This document shows positions 1 through 5,794 of a stretch of 5,794 bases of DNA, piece by piece (positions within the stretch are counted from its first letter, which is position 1; each line of letters begins with the position of its first letter). Both the position numbers and the translations under genes were made by a program. Location: the NCBI GenBank assembly GCA_937907595.1, contig CALCXL010000380.1:1-5794 (forward strand). The letters are read 5' to 3'. Source of the DNA: an uncultured Pseudomonadota bacterium (lineage in GTDB: Bacteria; Myxococcota_A; UBA796; UBA9615). The notes under the pieces are model-generated. The model saw nothing but the letters and a program-made list of their open reading frames with translations. It did not search any database and had not been told where the DNA came from.

Positions 1-333
1 CGAGTCGTCGTCGTCGGCGGCGCTGTCGTCGTCGTCGTCGGCGCTGTCGTCGTCGTCCCCCAGGTCGTCGTCGTCGGCCGAGTCGTCGTCGTCGGCCGAG
101 TCGTCGTCATCCCCCGCCGCGCTGTCGTCGTCGTCCCCGGTCGCCGCGGAGTCGTCGTCGTCCGCACCCACGTCGTCGTCGTCCCCCACGGCGCTGTCGT
201 CGTCGTTCGGCGTCGCGTCGTCGTCGTCCCCCAAGGCGCTGTCGTCGTCGTCTCCCGCGGCGCTGTCGTCGTCGTTCGCCGTCGCGTCGTCGTCGTCTCC
301 CGCGGCGCTGTCGTCGTCGTCCCCGCCCGCTGC
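1..333 (-). repeat. Asp-rich GDDDDSA-type low-complexity tail, GAC triplet repeat
   Basis: Read on the minus strand, this encodes about 15 blocks of three to five Asp separated by short Ser-Ala, Ala-Thr, Gly or Asn spacers. I count 59 Asp in the 111 visible residues. Nearly all Asp codons are GAC; the exception I see is GAT at 109-111. The spacers favour AGC/TCG, GCC/GCG and GGG. The tail follows the last MopE repeat after a single Cys (codon 334-336) and continues past the window edge. Such tails are known as long flexible acidic linkers in exported myxobacterial-type proteins. The near-pure triplet makes the DNA prone to slippage, but changes in whole triplets or blocks would keep the frame. 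Confidence 0.9.
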
Positions 334-1635
334 GCAGACCGCGTCGGAGAGGTCGACGTCGCCGTTGCAGTCGTTGTCCAGGCCGTCGTCGCAGACCTCG
401 GCCAGGCCCGGGCGCACGGTGGGCTCGGTGTCGTCGCAGTCGCCGCCCTCGGTGGAGAGGCCGTCCCCGTCCACGTCGCAGGAGGCGTCCAGGAGGTCCA
501 CGTCGCCGTCGCAGTCGTTGTCCAGGGAGTCTTCGCAGAGCTCGACCGCTGCGGGGTGGATGGTGGCCTCGGTGTCGTCGCAGTCGCCCTGCAGGTCGCT
601 GAAGCCGTCGCCGTCGCCATCGCACTCGGTGTCCGCGCCGCTGACGTCGCCGTCGCAGTCGTTGTCGCGGGTGTCCGTGCAGTCCTCCGTGCTGAGGGGG
701 GAGACGGAGGCGTCGTTGTCGTCGCAGTCGCCGTCCTCGGACGTGACGCCGTCGCCATCGACGTCGCAGGTGGGGTCGGCCAGGTCGAAGAGGCCGTCGC
801 AGTTGTTGTCGACGCTGTCCCCGCAGATCTCCAGGAGGTCCGGGGAGACCGCGGGGTCGAAGTCGTTGCAGTCGCCGTCGTCGGCGGTGACCCCGTCGCC
901 GTCCTGGTCGCAGCCGCCGGAGTCGGGCTCAGCGTGCAGCAGGTTCCAGAGCTCGGGCCAGTCGCCGCTGGAGTTTGGCCGCTCGACGTCCAGGGTGGTG
1001 ATCAGCAGACGCCCGGCCTCCCAGGTGGTGTCCGCGAGCACCGGGCTGCTGACGTCCGTGGCGCCCACGGCGACCGACAGCGGCTCCGTCAAGGCCGGGA
1101 CCATCTCCTCCAGGTAGCCGCCCATGGCGAACTCGCCGGCCGGGCTGCTCAGGCTGCCCAGGCTGATCGTGAGGGGATCGCTGACCAGGGGGTGCGCCGG
1201 GTCGATGTACAGGGCGTCGGTGAAGACCTCCACCCCCTGGGTGATCCCCGCCGGACCCTGGATCCAGGCGACCAGGCCGTCGTCGCCGCTGTGCCCGTGC
1301 CACTGAAGCGCCCGGCAGCAGCCGCCGGCCAGCCAGGCCTCCAACCAGGGCAGGCTGGCCACCAGCTCGTCGTAGAACTCCTGGGGCTGCGCCGAGGAGA
1401 TGATGACGCGGTCGTAGGGGCTCAGGTCGAGGACGCCGAGCATGAACCGGTCGTACTCGGCGAAGGGCACGCCGAGCACCGTCAGCAGGTCCTGGGACGC
1501 GCTGAAGCCGAAGGGCGGCACGTCCTGGAAGATCGCCACCTCCGTCGGCACCGGCGGGCAGGTGTTCTGCGCCGCTGCGATCGACGGCAGGAGGGCCAGC
1601 AACAGGGCCAGCAGCGGGAGAAGTCGACGCCTCAC
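1..1635 (-). CDS. Secreted protein with amidotransferase-like domain, four MopE-type metal-binding repeats and Asp-rich tail (C-terminus off window)
   Basis: I chose the GTG start at 1635 because it overlaps the upstream TGA (GTGA) and opens directly into a signal peptide: three Arg at residues 2-4, a Leu/Ala core, then AAA-Q with likely cleavage after residue 22. Residues about 30-234 look like a Rossmann-type class I amidotransferase/ThuA-like domain (YDRVIISS at 74-81, FYDEL at 87-91, LEAWLAGG at 98-105, AGRLLITTLD at 207-216). A Cys-Cys pair sits at 106-107, but I see no clear catalytic triad. Residues 242-433 are four 48-residue repeats with DxDGDG loops and four Cys each, matching the putative metal-binding MopE family (PF11617). 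Residues 435-545 are an Asp-rich linker. The frame is still open at the left edge, so any C-terminal sorting or anchor segment is unseen. The protein is probably exported to the surface or medium. Its exact function is unknown; a structural, adhesive or calcium-binding role is inference. Confidence 0.88.
   Translation of the reverse strand, partial: MRRRLLPLLALLLALLPSIAAAQNTCPPVPTEVAIFQDVPPFGFSASQDLLTVLGVPFAEYDRFMLGVLDLSPYDRVIISSAQPQEFYDELVASLPWLEAWLAGGCCRALQWHGHSGDDGLVAWIQGPAGITQGVEVFTDALYIDPAHPLVSDPLTISLGSLSSPAGEFAMGGYLEEMVPALTEPLSVAVGATDVSSPVLADTTWEAGRLLITTLDVERPNSSGDWPELWNLLHAEPDSGGCDQDGDGVTADDGDCNDFDPAVSPDLLEICGDSVDNNCDGLFDLADPTCDVDGDGVTSEDGDCDDNDASVSPLSTEDCTDTRDNDCDGDVSGADTECDGDGDGFSDLQGDCDDTEATIHPAAVELCEDSLDNDCDGDVDLLDASCDVDGDGLSTEGGDCDDTEPTVRPGLAEVCDDGLDNDCNGDVDLSDAVCAAGGDDDDSAAGDDDDATANDDDSAAGDDDDSALGDDDDATPNDDDSAVGDDDDVGADDDDSAATGDDDDSAAGDDDDSADDDDSADDDDLGDDDDSADDDDDSAADDDDS
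163..300 (-). repeat. 69-bp direct tandem duplication inside the Asp-rich tail
   Basis: Bases 300-232 and 231-163 encode the same 23-residue pattern: GDDDDAT, a spacer residue, NDDDSA, a spacer residue, GDDDD, then three variable residues. By eye the two copies differ at about 11 of 69 bases, mostly at spacer codons. The NDDD blocks, with three Asp after an Asn, occur only in these two copies in the visible tail, which marks them as a duplicated unit and not a chance alignment of the simple repeat. Confidence 0.7.
337..912 (-). repeat. Four tandem 144-bp MopE-type repeats (48 residues each)
   Basis: The copies lie exactly at 912-769, 768-625, 624-481 and 480-337 (residues 242-289, 290-337, 338-385, 386-433), with no insertion or deletion between them. 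Every copy has Cys at repeat positions 1, 15, 30 and 38, a DxDGDG acidic loop at positions 2-7, GDC followed by Asp/Asn at 13-16, and a D-N-(D/N)-C-(D/N)-G block at 35-40. Loops of this kind resemble EF-hand, dockerin or thrombospondin type 3 calcium sites, and the paired Cys suggest disulfides after export. The copies have diverged at the other positions, so this is an old domain array and not a recent DNA duplication. Calcium or copper as the ligand cannot be decided from sequence. Confidence 0.92.
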
Positions 1636-2738
1636 AGCCGCAGCCCCACGGCCAGGGCGCCCAGGATCTGACCCACGGGCAGCTCCAGCACGTCGTTCGC
1701 GCTCAGGTCGTACAGGTGCTGCCGCTCCACGCCGAAGCCCCCCTGAAGCTCGAGCACCAGCCGCCCGAAGGCCAGCCCCACGGCGACGTCGACCTTGGCC
1801 CCCGGCTGGGGCTCCACCCCGCGCTCGCAGGTGGCCGCGTCCACGCAGCGGTCGCCCAGCAACACGGTGAACGAGGCGCCCACGCGGCCGTAGACCCGCC
1901 CCCCCAGGCCCCCGGCCAGGCGCGGGCCGATGGACAGGGGGAAGGCCAGGGCGGAGGCCACCACGTCCTCCCCCAGGTCCAGGGGGCGCGCCAGCAGGCC
2001 GGCGTCCACGTCCAACCACAGGGGCCCGAGCAGCCGCGCCTGCACCGCGATCTGGGTGGACGACCAGCCCGATCCCTGCCGCAGCGCGGGGCCCTGCCCC
2101 AGCATCAGGTGCAGCCGCCGCAGGCGCAGGGGGCGGCCGCCGTCGGCACGGGTCAGGCCGTGGATCCGGCGGTTCATGCCGCGCAGGGCGGCGGGAGTGA
2201 GGGCCTGCGGCGGCGCGATCTGCCCCTCCAGGGTGAAGTCGACGCCCTGCCCCGGCTCCACCACCACCTCCTGCCCGCCCACCAGCCGCACCCGGCCTTC
2301 CTGGAGCTGCAAGGCTCCGGCGGCGTCGCGCTGGATGGCGAAGGTGGTGCCCTCCACGAGCACCTCCACCCGCTCCACCTGCACGCCCATGGCCGCCTTG
2401 ACCCGGTAGACGACCTCGCCCAGGCGGTGGATCAGGGTGGGCTGGAGCTCCAGTTCGCTGTTCTCGCCGACGCCGATGCGCCAGCCCCCAGCGGTCACCA
2501 GCAGGCACTCGCCCCCGGTGGTGCGCACGACGTCGCCCTGGAGCACGGAGGCGCCGCGACGCAGGGGGATCGCCTCACCGCCCCGCAGCACCACGACCTC
2601 CGGGGCCGGCCGCTGCACCTCCTCCAGGAACCCCGCCCGACGCGCGCGCACCGACTCCACGGTGGCGTAGGGATCCCCGTCGGCGGCGCTGGCCAGCGCC
2701 GGCGCCATCAGCAGCGCGAAGAGGAGCAGGAGCTTCAC
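1632..2738 (-). CDS. Secreted FecR-domain protein with beta-barrel-like C-terminal half
   Basis: I place the start at the GTG at 2738. It overlaps the preceding stop as GTGA, has GGAGG 11 bases upstream, and gives a clean signal peptide (MKLLLLF, hydrophobic core, cleavage near ALASA at about residue 18). A further in-frame GTG at 2756 would add six residues and bury that GGAGG inside the gene. The product is 368 residues. Residues about 47-168 match a FecR domain: VVVLRG, LQGDVVRT, GENSELEL and VLVEGTTFAI, which is the usual beta-rich pattern. Residues about 200-368 alternate Gly-rich amphipathic strands (for example VDVAVGLAFGRLVLELQGGFG), like a small outer-membrane barrel, and include CVDAATC (Cys 298 and 304), a possible disulfide loop. 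Classical FecR proteins are inner-membrane anti-sigma regulators with a cytoplasmic N-terminus. This one lacks that part, so a periplasmic or outer-membrane sensing or structural role is more likely. The barrel is inferred from pattern only. Confidence 0.85.
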   Translation of the reverse strand: MKLLLLFALLMAPALASAADGDPYATVESVRARRAGFLEEVQRPAPEVVVLRGGEAIPLRRGASVLQGDVVRTTGGECLLVTAGGWRIGVGENSELELQPTLIHRLGEVVYRVKAAMGVQVERVEVLVEGTTFAIQRDAAGALQLQEGRVRLVGGQEVVVEPGQGVDFTLEGQIAPPQALTPAALRGMNRRIHGLTRADGGRPLRLRRLHLMLGQGPALRQGSGWSSTQIAVQARLLGPLWLDVDAGLLARPLDLGEDVVASALAFPLSIGPRLAGGLGGRVYGRVGASFTVLLGDRCVDAATCERGVEPQPGAKVDVAVGLAFGRLVLELQGGFGVERQHLYDLSANDVLELPVGQILGALAVGLRL

Positions 2739-3331
2739 GCCTGGGGCAGCCTCCACAGGGTGGTCCAGGGGCCCGCGCCCAAGCGCACCCGCAGGGAGCG
2801 CACGGGGTTGAAGCTGGCTTCGGCGCCCAGCAGGGCCTCGGCGTCGCCCAGGGAGACGACGTCGCCGGCGCGCGCGTGCAGGACCTGATCGACGTCGGGC
2901 AGCACCACGGTGGCGGACTCCGAGGCCGGGGTGCGGTCCAGGGCGAGGAAGAGCCGGTCGGCCTCGTCCAGGCCCAGCACCACGGACCAGTCGCCCTGGG
3001 AGTACTGCGCGGGAAAGGGCTCGGGCAGCGACGCGAAGGCGGTGGAGGCGACCAGGCGGTGGGCGCCGGCGTCGACGGCCCGAGCGTCCAGGCAGTCCTC
3101 CAGGATCTCCGCCATCAGCAGGGATCGGCCGGCGAAGGCGGGCACGTCGTCGTCCTCGGCCCCGTCGGCCCAGGCGGCCACGCGGTCGAAGTCGGGCAGA
3201 TCGTCCGCGGCGCGGTGCAGGGCGGCGGCGCGCAGGCCCAGCAGGAAGTCCCAGTCGGCGTCGTTGGACGGCGGCAGGGCGTCCAGGGCGGCGGCGTCGG
3301 CGTCCAGCAGGGCGGCGTCGAAGGGGTTCAT
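2735..3331 (-). CDS. Hypothetical acidic cytoplasmic protein between sigma-like and FecR genes
   Basis: I do not recognise this 198-residue protein. The ATG at 3331 is chosen because GGAGGGG lies 5 bases upstream and the start overlaps the stop of the sigma-like gene (ATGA). A longer open frame upstream (to 3457) is Arg/Gly/Pro-rich and antisense-like in composition, and only overlaps the neighbour. Residues 1-60 are very acidic and Ala/Leu-rich, probably helical, with an AEDDD run at 58-62. Residues about 115-198 look beta-rich (WSVVLGLDEADRLFLALD at 115-132, then short Val/Leu strands), ending in RLPQA. There is one Cys, no signal peptide, no membrane segment and no zinc-binding HxxxCxxC anti-sigma motif. 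Position and coupling suggest a cytoplasmic partner or regulator of the sigma-like protein, which is inference. Confidence 0.8.
   Translation of the reverse strand: MNPFDAALLDADAAALDALPPSNDADWDFLLGLRAAALHRAADDLPDFDRVAAWADGAEDDDVPAFAGRSLLMAEILEDCLDARAVDAGAHRLVASTAFASLPEPFPAQYSQGDWSVVLGLDEADRLFLALDRTPASESATVVLPDVDQVLHARAGDVVSLGDAEALLGAEASFNPVRSLRVRLGAGPWTTLWRLPQA
2750..2754 (-). promoter_or_regulatory. Ribosome binding site GGAGG for the FecR-domain gene
   Basis: GGAGG ends 11 bases before the GTG at 2738. An in-frame GTG at 2756 overlaps this motif and could not use it. The site, the GTGA overlap and the signal peptide beginning at the second GTG all support the later start. The spacing is slightly long, so coupling to the upstream gene probably also contributes. 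Confidence 0.55.
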
Positions 3332-4398
3332 GACGACCCCTCCATGCCCGGGAGCGCCAGGAGGACCGGCAGCAGCAGATCGGCCACCTCCGCCGGGCGC
3401 AGGTCGCGCCCCTCCCCTGCGCCCAGATCGGCCAGGGCGGCGACGAAGCGACCGCACAGGGCCTTCAAGGCCCGGCTCACGGCGACGGGGCTGTGCAGGG
3501 CCGGCACCCGCTCCATGATCTCCCGGCCGCTGATGCCTTCGATGAGGCAGCGCAGCAGGCGGCGCTCGTCGGCGTCGAGGGCGGCCAGGGCGTCGGAGAC
3601 CCGCTGCCGGACGGAGAGGATGGCGTCGACGTCGGACCGCTGGCCCCGCTCGTCAGGCTCGACCATGCCGCCCGCCGGGGCGACGTCGGCGTCCTGCAGC
3701 ACCCGCGAGATCTCCCCCGGGTACATGGGGGCGCCCTTGAGGGAGAGCACGATCTGCACCCGCGCGGACACCGACCAGCCCGATCGGCGGCGCAGGGTGC
3801 TCACGGCGTGGTCGTGGTTCCAGGACGGCTTGGGCGCGCGCACGCCCTCCCAGGAGCGCAGGCCGTAGCGCGGGTAGCGGGGGCTGCGGCCGGGGAAGGG
3901 CCGGCACTCCTCCCGCAGGGCGGCGACGACCTCCTGGTGCAGCTCCTCCCGCTCAAGCCACTCGGGGTGGCGGCGCAGGTTGAAGGCGTACTGGGCGCGC
4001 AGGGTCTCCCGGGTGATGGAGAGGCGGGCGTCGAAGGCGTGGTAGCCGCACTCCCGGTCGGGCATGTCCTCCTGCACGAAGGCGTCGAAGGGGGCGCGGC
4101 CAGCGAAGGGGTGGCGCCCGTACTCCCGGGAGTCCAGGGAGCAGAAGACGGTGTGGGCCAGGCTCTGCAGGCTCTCGGGGCCTCGATCGGCGAGCTCGAA
4201 GTACACGGCGGGATACCCCCTGCTCACGCGGGACACCCCGCGATGGGTTCGCTCCACGAGCCCGCGGGTCGCGCGGGGCTCGCCCAGGCGGTGTCGAGCG
4301 ATGTCGTCCTGCCAGCTGTCGCCGCGGGACGGGGGTTTCACCGGATCCACCTGTGCTGTCATCCCGTCACGAAGGGGGCGGAGGGGCCGCAATTTCAC
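3328..4398 (-). CDS. Divergent sigma-70/ECF-like transcription regulator
   Basis: The C-terminal part (residues about 265-325) reads like sigma region 4: VSDALAALDADERRLL, then IEGISGREIM, then VAVSRALKALCGRFVAAL, a helix-turn-helix that would contact the -35 element. Residues about 62-112 (YPAVYFELADRGPESLQSLA, then HPFAGRAPFDAFVQEDM) resemble a degenerate region 2, which would bind core polymerase and the -10 element. A basic middle (about 165-210, rich in Arg and Pro) and a unique stretch around 120-145 are not typical of ECF factors. At up to 356 residues it is longer than the usual ECF length of roughly 180-200. There is no membrane segment. The start is uncertain: the GTG at 4398 has no clear ribosome site, and an ATG at 4362 is an alternative that would leave a 43-base gap after the YyaL gene. 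The link to the downstream FecR gene fits a sigma/FecR regulatory pair. It could instead be a non-sigma DNA-binding protein. Confidence 0.72.
   Translation of the reverse strand: MKLRPLRPLRDGMTAQVDPVKPPSRGDSWQDDIARHRLGEPRATRGLVERTHRGVSRVSRGYPAVYFELADRGPESLQSLAHTVFCSLDSREYGRHPFAGRAPFDAFVQEDMPDRECGYHAFDARLSITRETLRAQYAFNLRRHPEWLEREELHQEVVAALREECRPFPGRSPRYPRYGLRSWEGVRAPKPSWNHDHAVSTLRRRSGWSVSARVQIVLSLKGAPMYPGEISRVLQDADVAPAGGMVEPDERGQRSDVDAILSVRQRVSDALAALDADERRLLRCLIEGISGREIMERVPALHSPVAVSRALKALCGRFVAALADLGAGEGRDLRPAEVADLLLPVLLALPGMEGSS
3337..3343 (-). promoter_or_regulatory. Ribosome binding site GGAGGGG for the 198-residue hypothetical gene
   Basis: GGAGGGG lies 5 bases before the ATG at 3331, inside the last codons of the sigma-like gene. 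It is the strongest Shine-Dalgarno match in the cluster. It decides the start of the small gene against the longer open frame upstream, and fits coupled translation across the ATGA overlap. Confidence 0.7.
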
Positions 4399-4405
4399 CG
4401 ATAGT

Positions 4406-5794
4406 CTAGTAACTCGACGCGGCCGCGATCTGTTCGGCGAGCTTCGACGGGTCCGTGGTGGGCCACTGGCAGGCGCCCTGCTCGCAGACGTAGGCCGTGG
4501 GGAGCCCGTCCCGGGCGGCCTTTCCGGCCACCAGGGGGGTGATCGCCGCCAGGGCCTCCTGCTGCGCCCCTTCGACGACGGGCAGGAGCACGCGGTTGGG
4601 CACGAAGGACTCCCGCAGGGGCGCCATCAGCGCCTGGAGCGATCCCGCGGGCGCGTCGGGCGGGCTCACGATCACCACCTCCAGGGAGCGGTCGGTGCGG
4701 AAGTCGACGGCCAGCAGCAGCTCGCTCAGGGCCAGGGGCTGCTGCTCGAGCACCGTGCCCGAGGCCTTCAGCGCCGCCTCGGCGCGCACCCGGTAGGCGT
4801 CGTCGCCGGTCATGGCCAACAGGCGGTAGAGGCTGAGCACCTGCACCGACGTGCCGGTGGGGATCGCGCCGTCGTAGGAGGGCTTCTGGCGGATCAGCAG
4901 GGCCTCCCCGTCGCTGGCGGTTACGAACCAGCCGCCGGCGGGGTCCTCGAAGCGGGCCTGGATCTGCGCGTCCAGGGCCAGGGCCTCCTGCAGCCAGCGA
5001 ACGTCGCCGGTGGCCTCGAAGAGGTCGAGCAGGCCCTGCAGGAAGAAGGCGTGGTCCTCGAAGAAGCCCAGGTAGGCCGAGGGCGCGCCCAGCCAGGCCC
5101 GGCGCAGGGTGCCGTCGACGCGCAGCTCCGCCAGCAGGAAGTCGGCCGCCGCCGCGCCCCGGGCCGCGAGGTCGGGGGCGTCGAGCACGAAGGCAGCCCG
5201 CGCGAAGGCGGAGATCATCAGCCCGTTCCAGGCCACCAGGATCTTGTCGTCGCGCAGGGGCGCCGGGCGGTCCTTGCGGGCCCGGTACAGCGTGTCGCGG
5301 GCTTGCTCCACGTCGGCGGCCAGCGCGGCTTCGGTGACGCCCAGCTCCGTCGCCACGTCGGCCAGGGGGCGGGGTCGATTCAGGATGTTCCGGCCCTCGA
5401 AGTTGCCCTTCGCCGTGACCCCCCACGCGGCGCCCACGCGGGCGGCGAGCTCCGGCCCCAGCACGGCCTGCAGCTCGGTGGGGGTCCAGGTGAAGAACCA
5501 GCCCTCCTCCCGCTCGCCCTGCGGGTCGAGGCTGTCGGCGTCGGTCGCCGAGTAGAAGGCGCCGCCCGGCGCGGTCATGTCCCGGCCGATGTAGCGCAGC
5601 ACGTCGCGCACCACGGCGGCGAGCTCGGGATCGCCGGTGGCCTGGAAGGCCTCCAGGTAGGCCGGCACCAGCAGGGCGTTGTCGTAGAGCATCTTCTCGA
5701 AGTGGGGCACCAGCCAGGCGGGGTCGACGGTGTAGCGGTGGAAGCCGCCGCCGACCTGGTCGTAGATGCCGCCGTGGGCCATGGAGCGCAGGGT
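4406..5794 (-). CDS. YyaL/DUF255 family protein (SPATA20-like), C-terminal part; N-terminus off window
   Basis: The frame is open at the right edge; four residues precede an internal Met at 5782, which is not the start. The 462 visible residues are the (alpha/alpha)6-barrel, six-hairpin-glycosidase-like part of a family usually about 670-690 residues long. The missing N-terminus should hold the thioredoxin-like DUF255 domain with its WCH motif. Family signatures seen in order (visible numbering): GGIYDQVGGGFHRY (7-20), VPHFEKMLYDNALL (29-42), DADSL (85-89), NFEGRNIL (131-138), DDKILVAWNGLMISAFARAA (182-201), AYLGFFEDHAFFLQGLLDL (240-258), KPSYDGAIPTGTS (304-316) and a C-terminal CEQGACQWP (437-445). 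The family is widespread and cytoplasmic, and its biochemical role is not settled; sugar-related or redox roles have been suggested. It ends in TAG at 4406, 7 bases before the next gene, and may be co-transcribed with it. Confidence 0.95.
   Translation of the reverse strand, partial: TLRSMAHGGIYDQVGGGFHRYTVDPAWLVPHFEKMLYDNALLVPAYLEAFQATGDPELAAVVRDVLRYIGRDMTAPGGAFYSATDADSLDPQGEREEGWFFTWTPTELQAVLGPELAARVGAAWGVTAKGNFEGRNILNRPRPLADVATELGVTEAALAADVEQARDTLYRARKDRPAPLRDDKILVAWNGLMISAFARAAFVLDAPDLAARGAAAADFLLAELRVDGTLRRAWLGAPSAYLGFFEDHAFFLQGLLDLFEATGDVRWLQEALALDAQIQARFEDPAGGWFVTASDGEALLIRQKPSYDGAIPTGTSVQVLSLYRLLAMTGDDAYRVRAEAALKASGTVLEQQPLALSELLLAVDFRTDRSLEVVIVSPPDAPAGSLQALMAPLRESFVPNRVLLPVVEGAQQEALAAITPLVAGKAARDGLPTAYVCEQGACQWPTTDPSKLAEQIAAASSY

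Noticed and set aside
1..333. CRISPR-like or non-coding repeat array
   Set aside because: The repeats are triplet-based, in frame with a long gene, and have no constant-length unique spacers.
107..625. Minus-strand open frame of 172 residues, extremely Arg-rich
   Set aside because: It is a frame-shifted reading of the Asp-rich and MopE-repeat region; the poly-Arg composition is the shifted form of the GAC/GCG triplets, and the true frame is open across the whole region.
556..1671. Long plus-strand open frame of 371 residues (and another at 365-1117)
   Set aside because: It is antisense to the MopE-repeat gene. The GAC/GCC-rich codons of that gene read as Val/Ala-rich nonsense on the other strand, and the minus-strand frame has a signal peptide, conserved Cys repeats and domain structure.
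2061..2074. A 14-base identity between the FecR gene (2061-2074) and the sigma-like gene (3772-3785), both encoding a Ser-Gly-Trp-Ser segment
   Set aside because: It is too short, sits in coding sequence of unrelated folds, and is best explained by chance in GC-rich DNA.
1716..2888. Plus-strand open frame of 390 residues opposite the FecR-domain gene
   Set aside because: It is rich in Gln, His, Pro and Gly with no domain, and is explained by high GC at third positions of the real minus-strand gene.
2876..4404. Plus-strand open frames opposite the hypothetical and sigma-like genes (2876-3868, 3493-4404)
   Set aside because: They are compositional shadows with no recognisable motif, covering minus-strand genes that have coupled starts and ribosome sites.
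4395..5426. Minus-strand open frame of 343 residues in another frame of the YyaL gene
   Set aside because: It is Arg/Gly/Pro-rich and overlaps the well-supported YyaL-family frame.

Overview
The window is very GC-rich and densely coded, and every convincing gene is on the minus strand. The proteins resemble those of Myxococcota or related deltaproteobacterial lineages: a sigma-like regulator next to a FecR-domain protein, and a secreted protein with MopE-type metal-binding repeats and a GDDDDSA-type aspartate tail. This placement is inferred from protein style, because no marker gene is present.

Layout in the direction of transcription (right to left): (1) 5794-4406, the C-terminal two thirds of a YyaL/DUF255 (SPATA20-like) protein, cut by the right edge; (2) 4398-3328, a divergent sigma-70-like regulator; (3) 3331-2735, a small acidic cytoplasmic protein of unknown function; (4) 2738-1632, a secreted FecR-domain protein with a beta-barrel-like C-terminal half; (5) 1635-1, a secreted protein with a signal peptide, an amidotransferase-like (ThuA/GATase-like) domain, four exact 48-residue MopE-type repeats and an aspartate-rich tail that runs off the left edge.

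Genes 2 to 5 are joined by 4-base start/stop overlaps (ATGA, GTGA, GTGA), so they are almost certainly co-transcribed and translationally coupled. Gene 1 ends only 7 bases before the earliest start of gene 2, with no terminator between them, so it may belong to the same transcript. The order suggests a module in which a sigma-like factor and a cytoplasmic partner are made together with an envelope FecR/barrel protein and a large calcium-binding surface or secreted protein. That functional link is inference from gene order and domain content.

There is no RNA gene, CRISPR array, mobile element or clear terminator. No stretch over 300 bases lacks a gene; the longest possible gap is 7 bases, or 43 if the later start of gene 2 is used. 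The aspartate tail is encoded almost purely by GAC triplets, which leaves long open frames on the other strand that are not genes.
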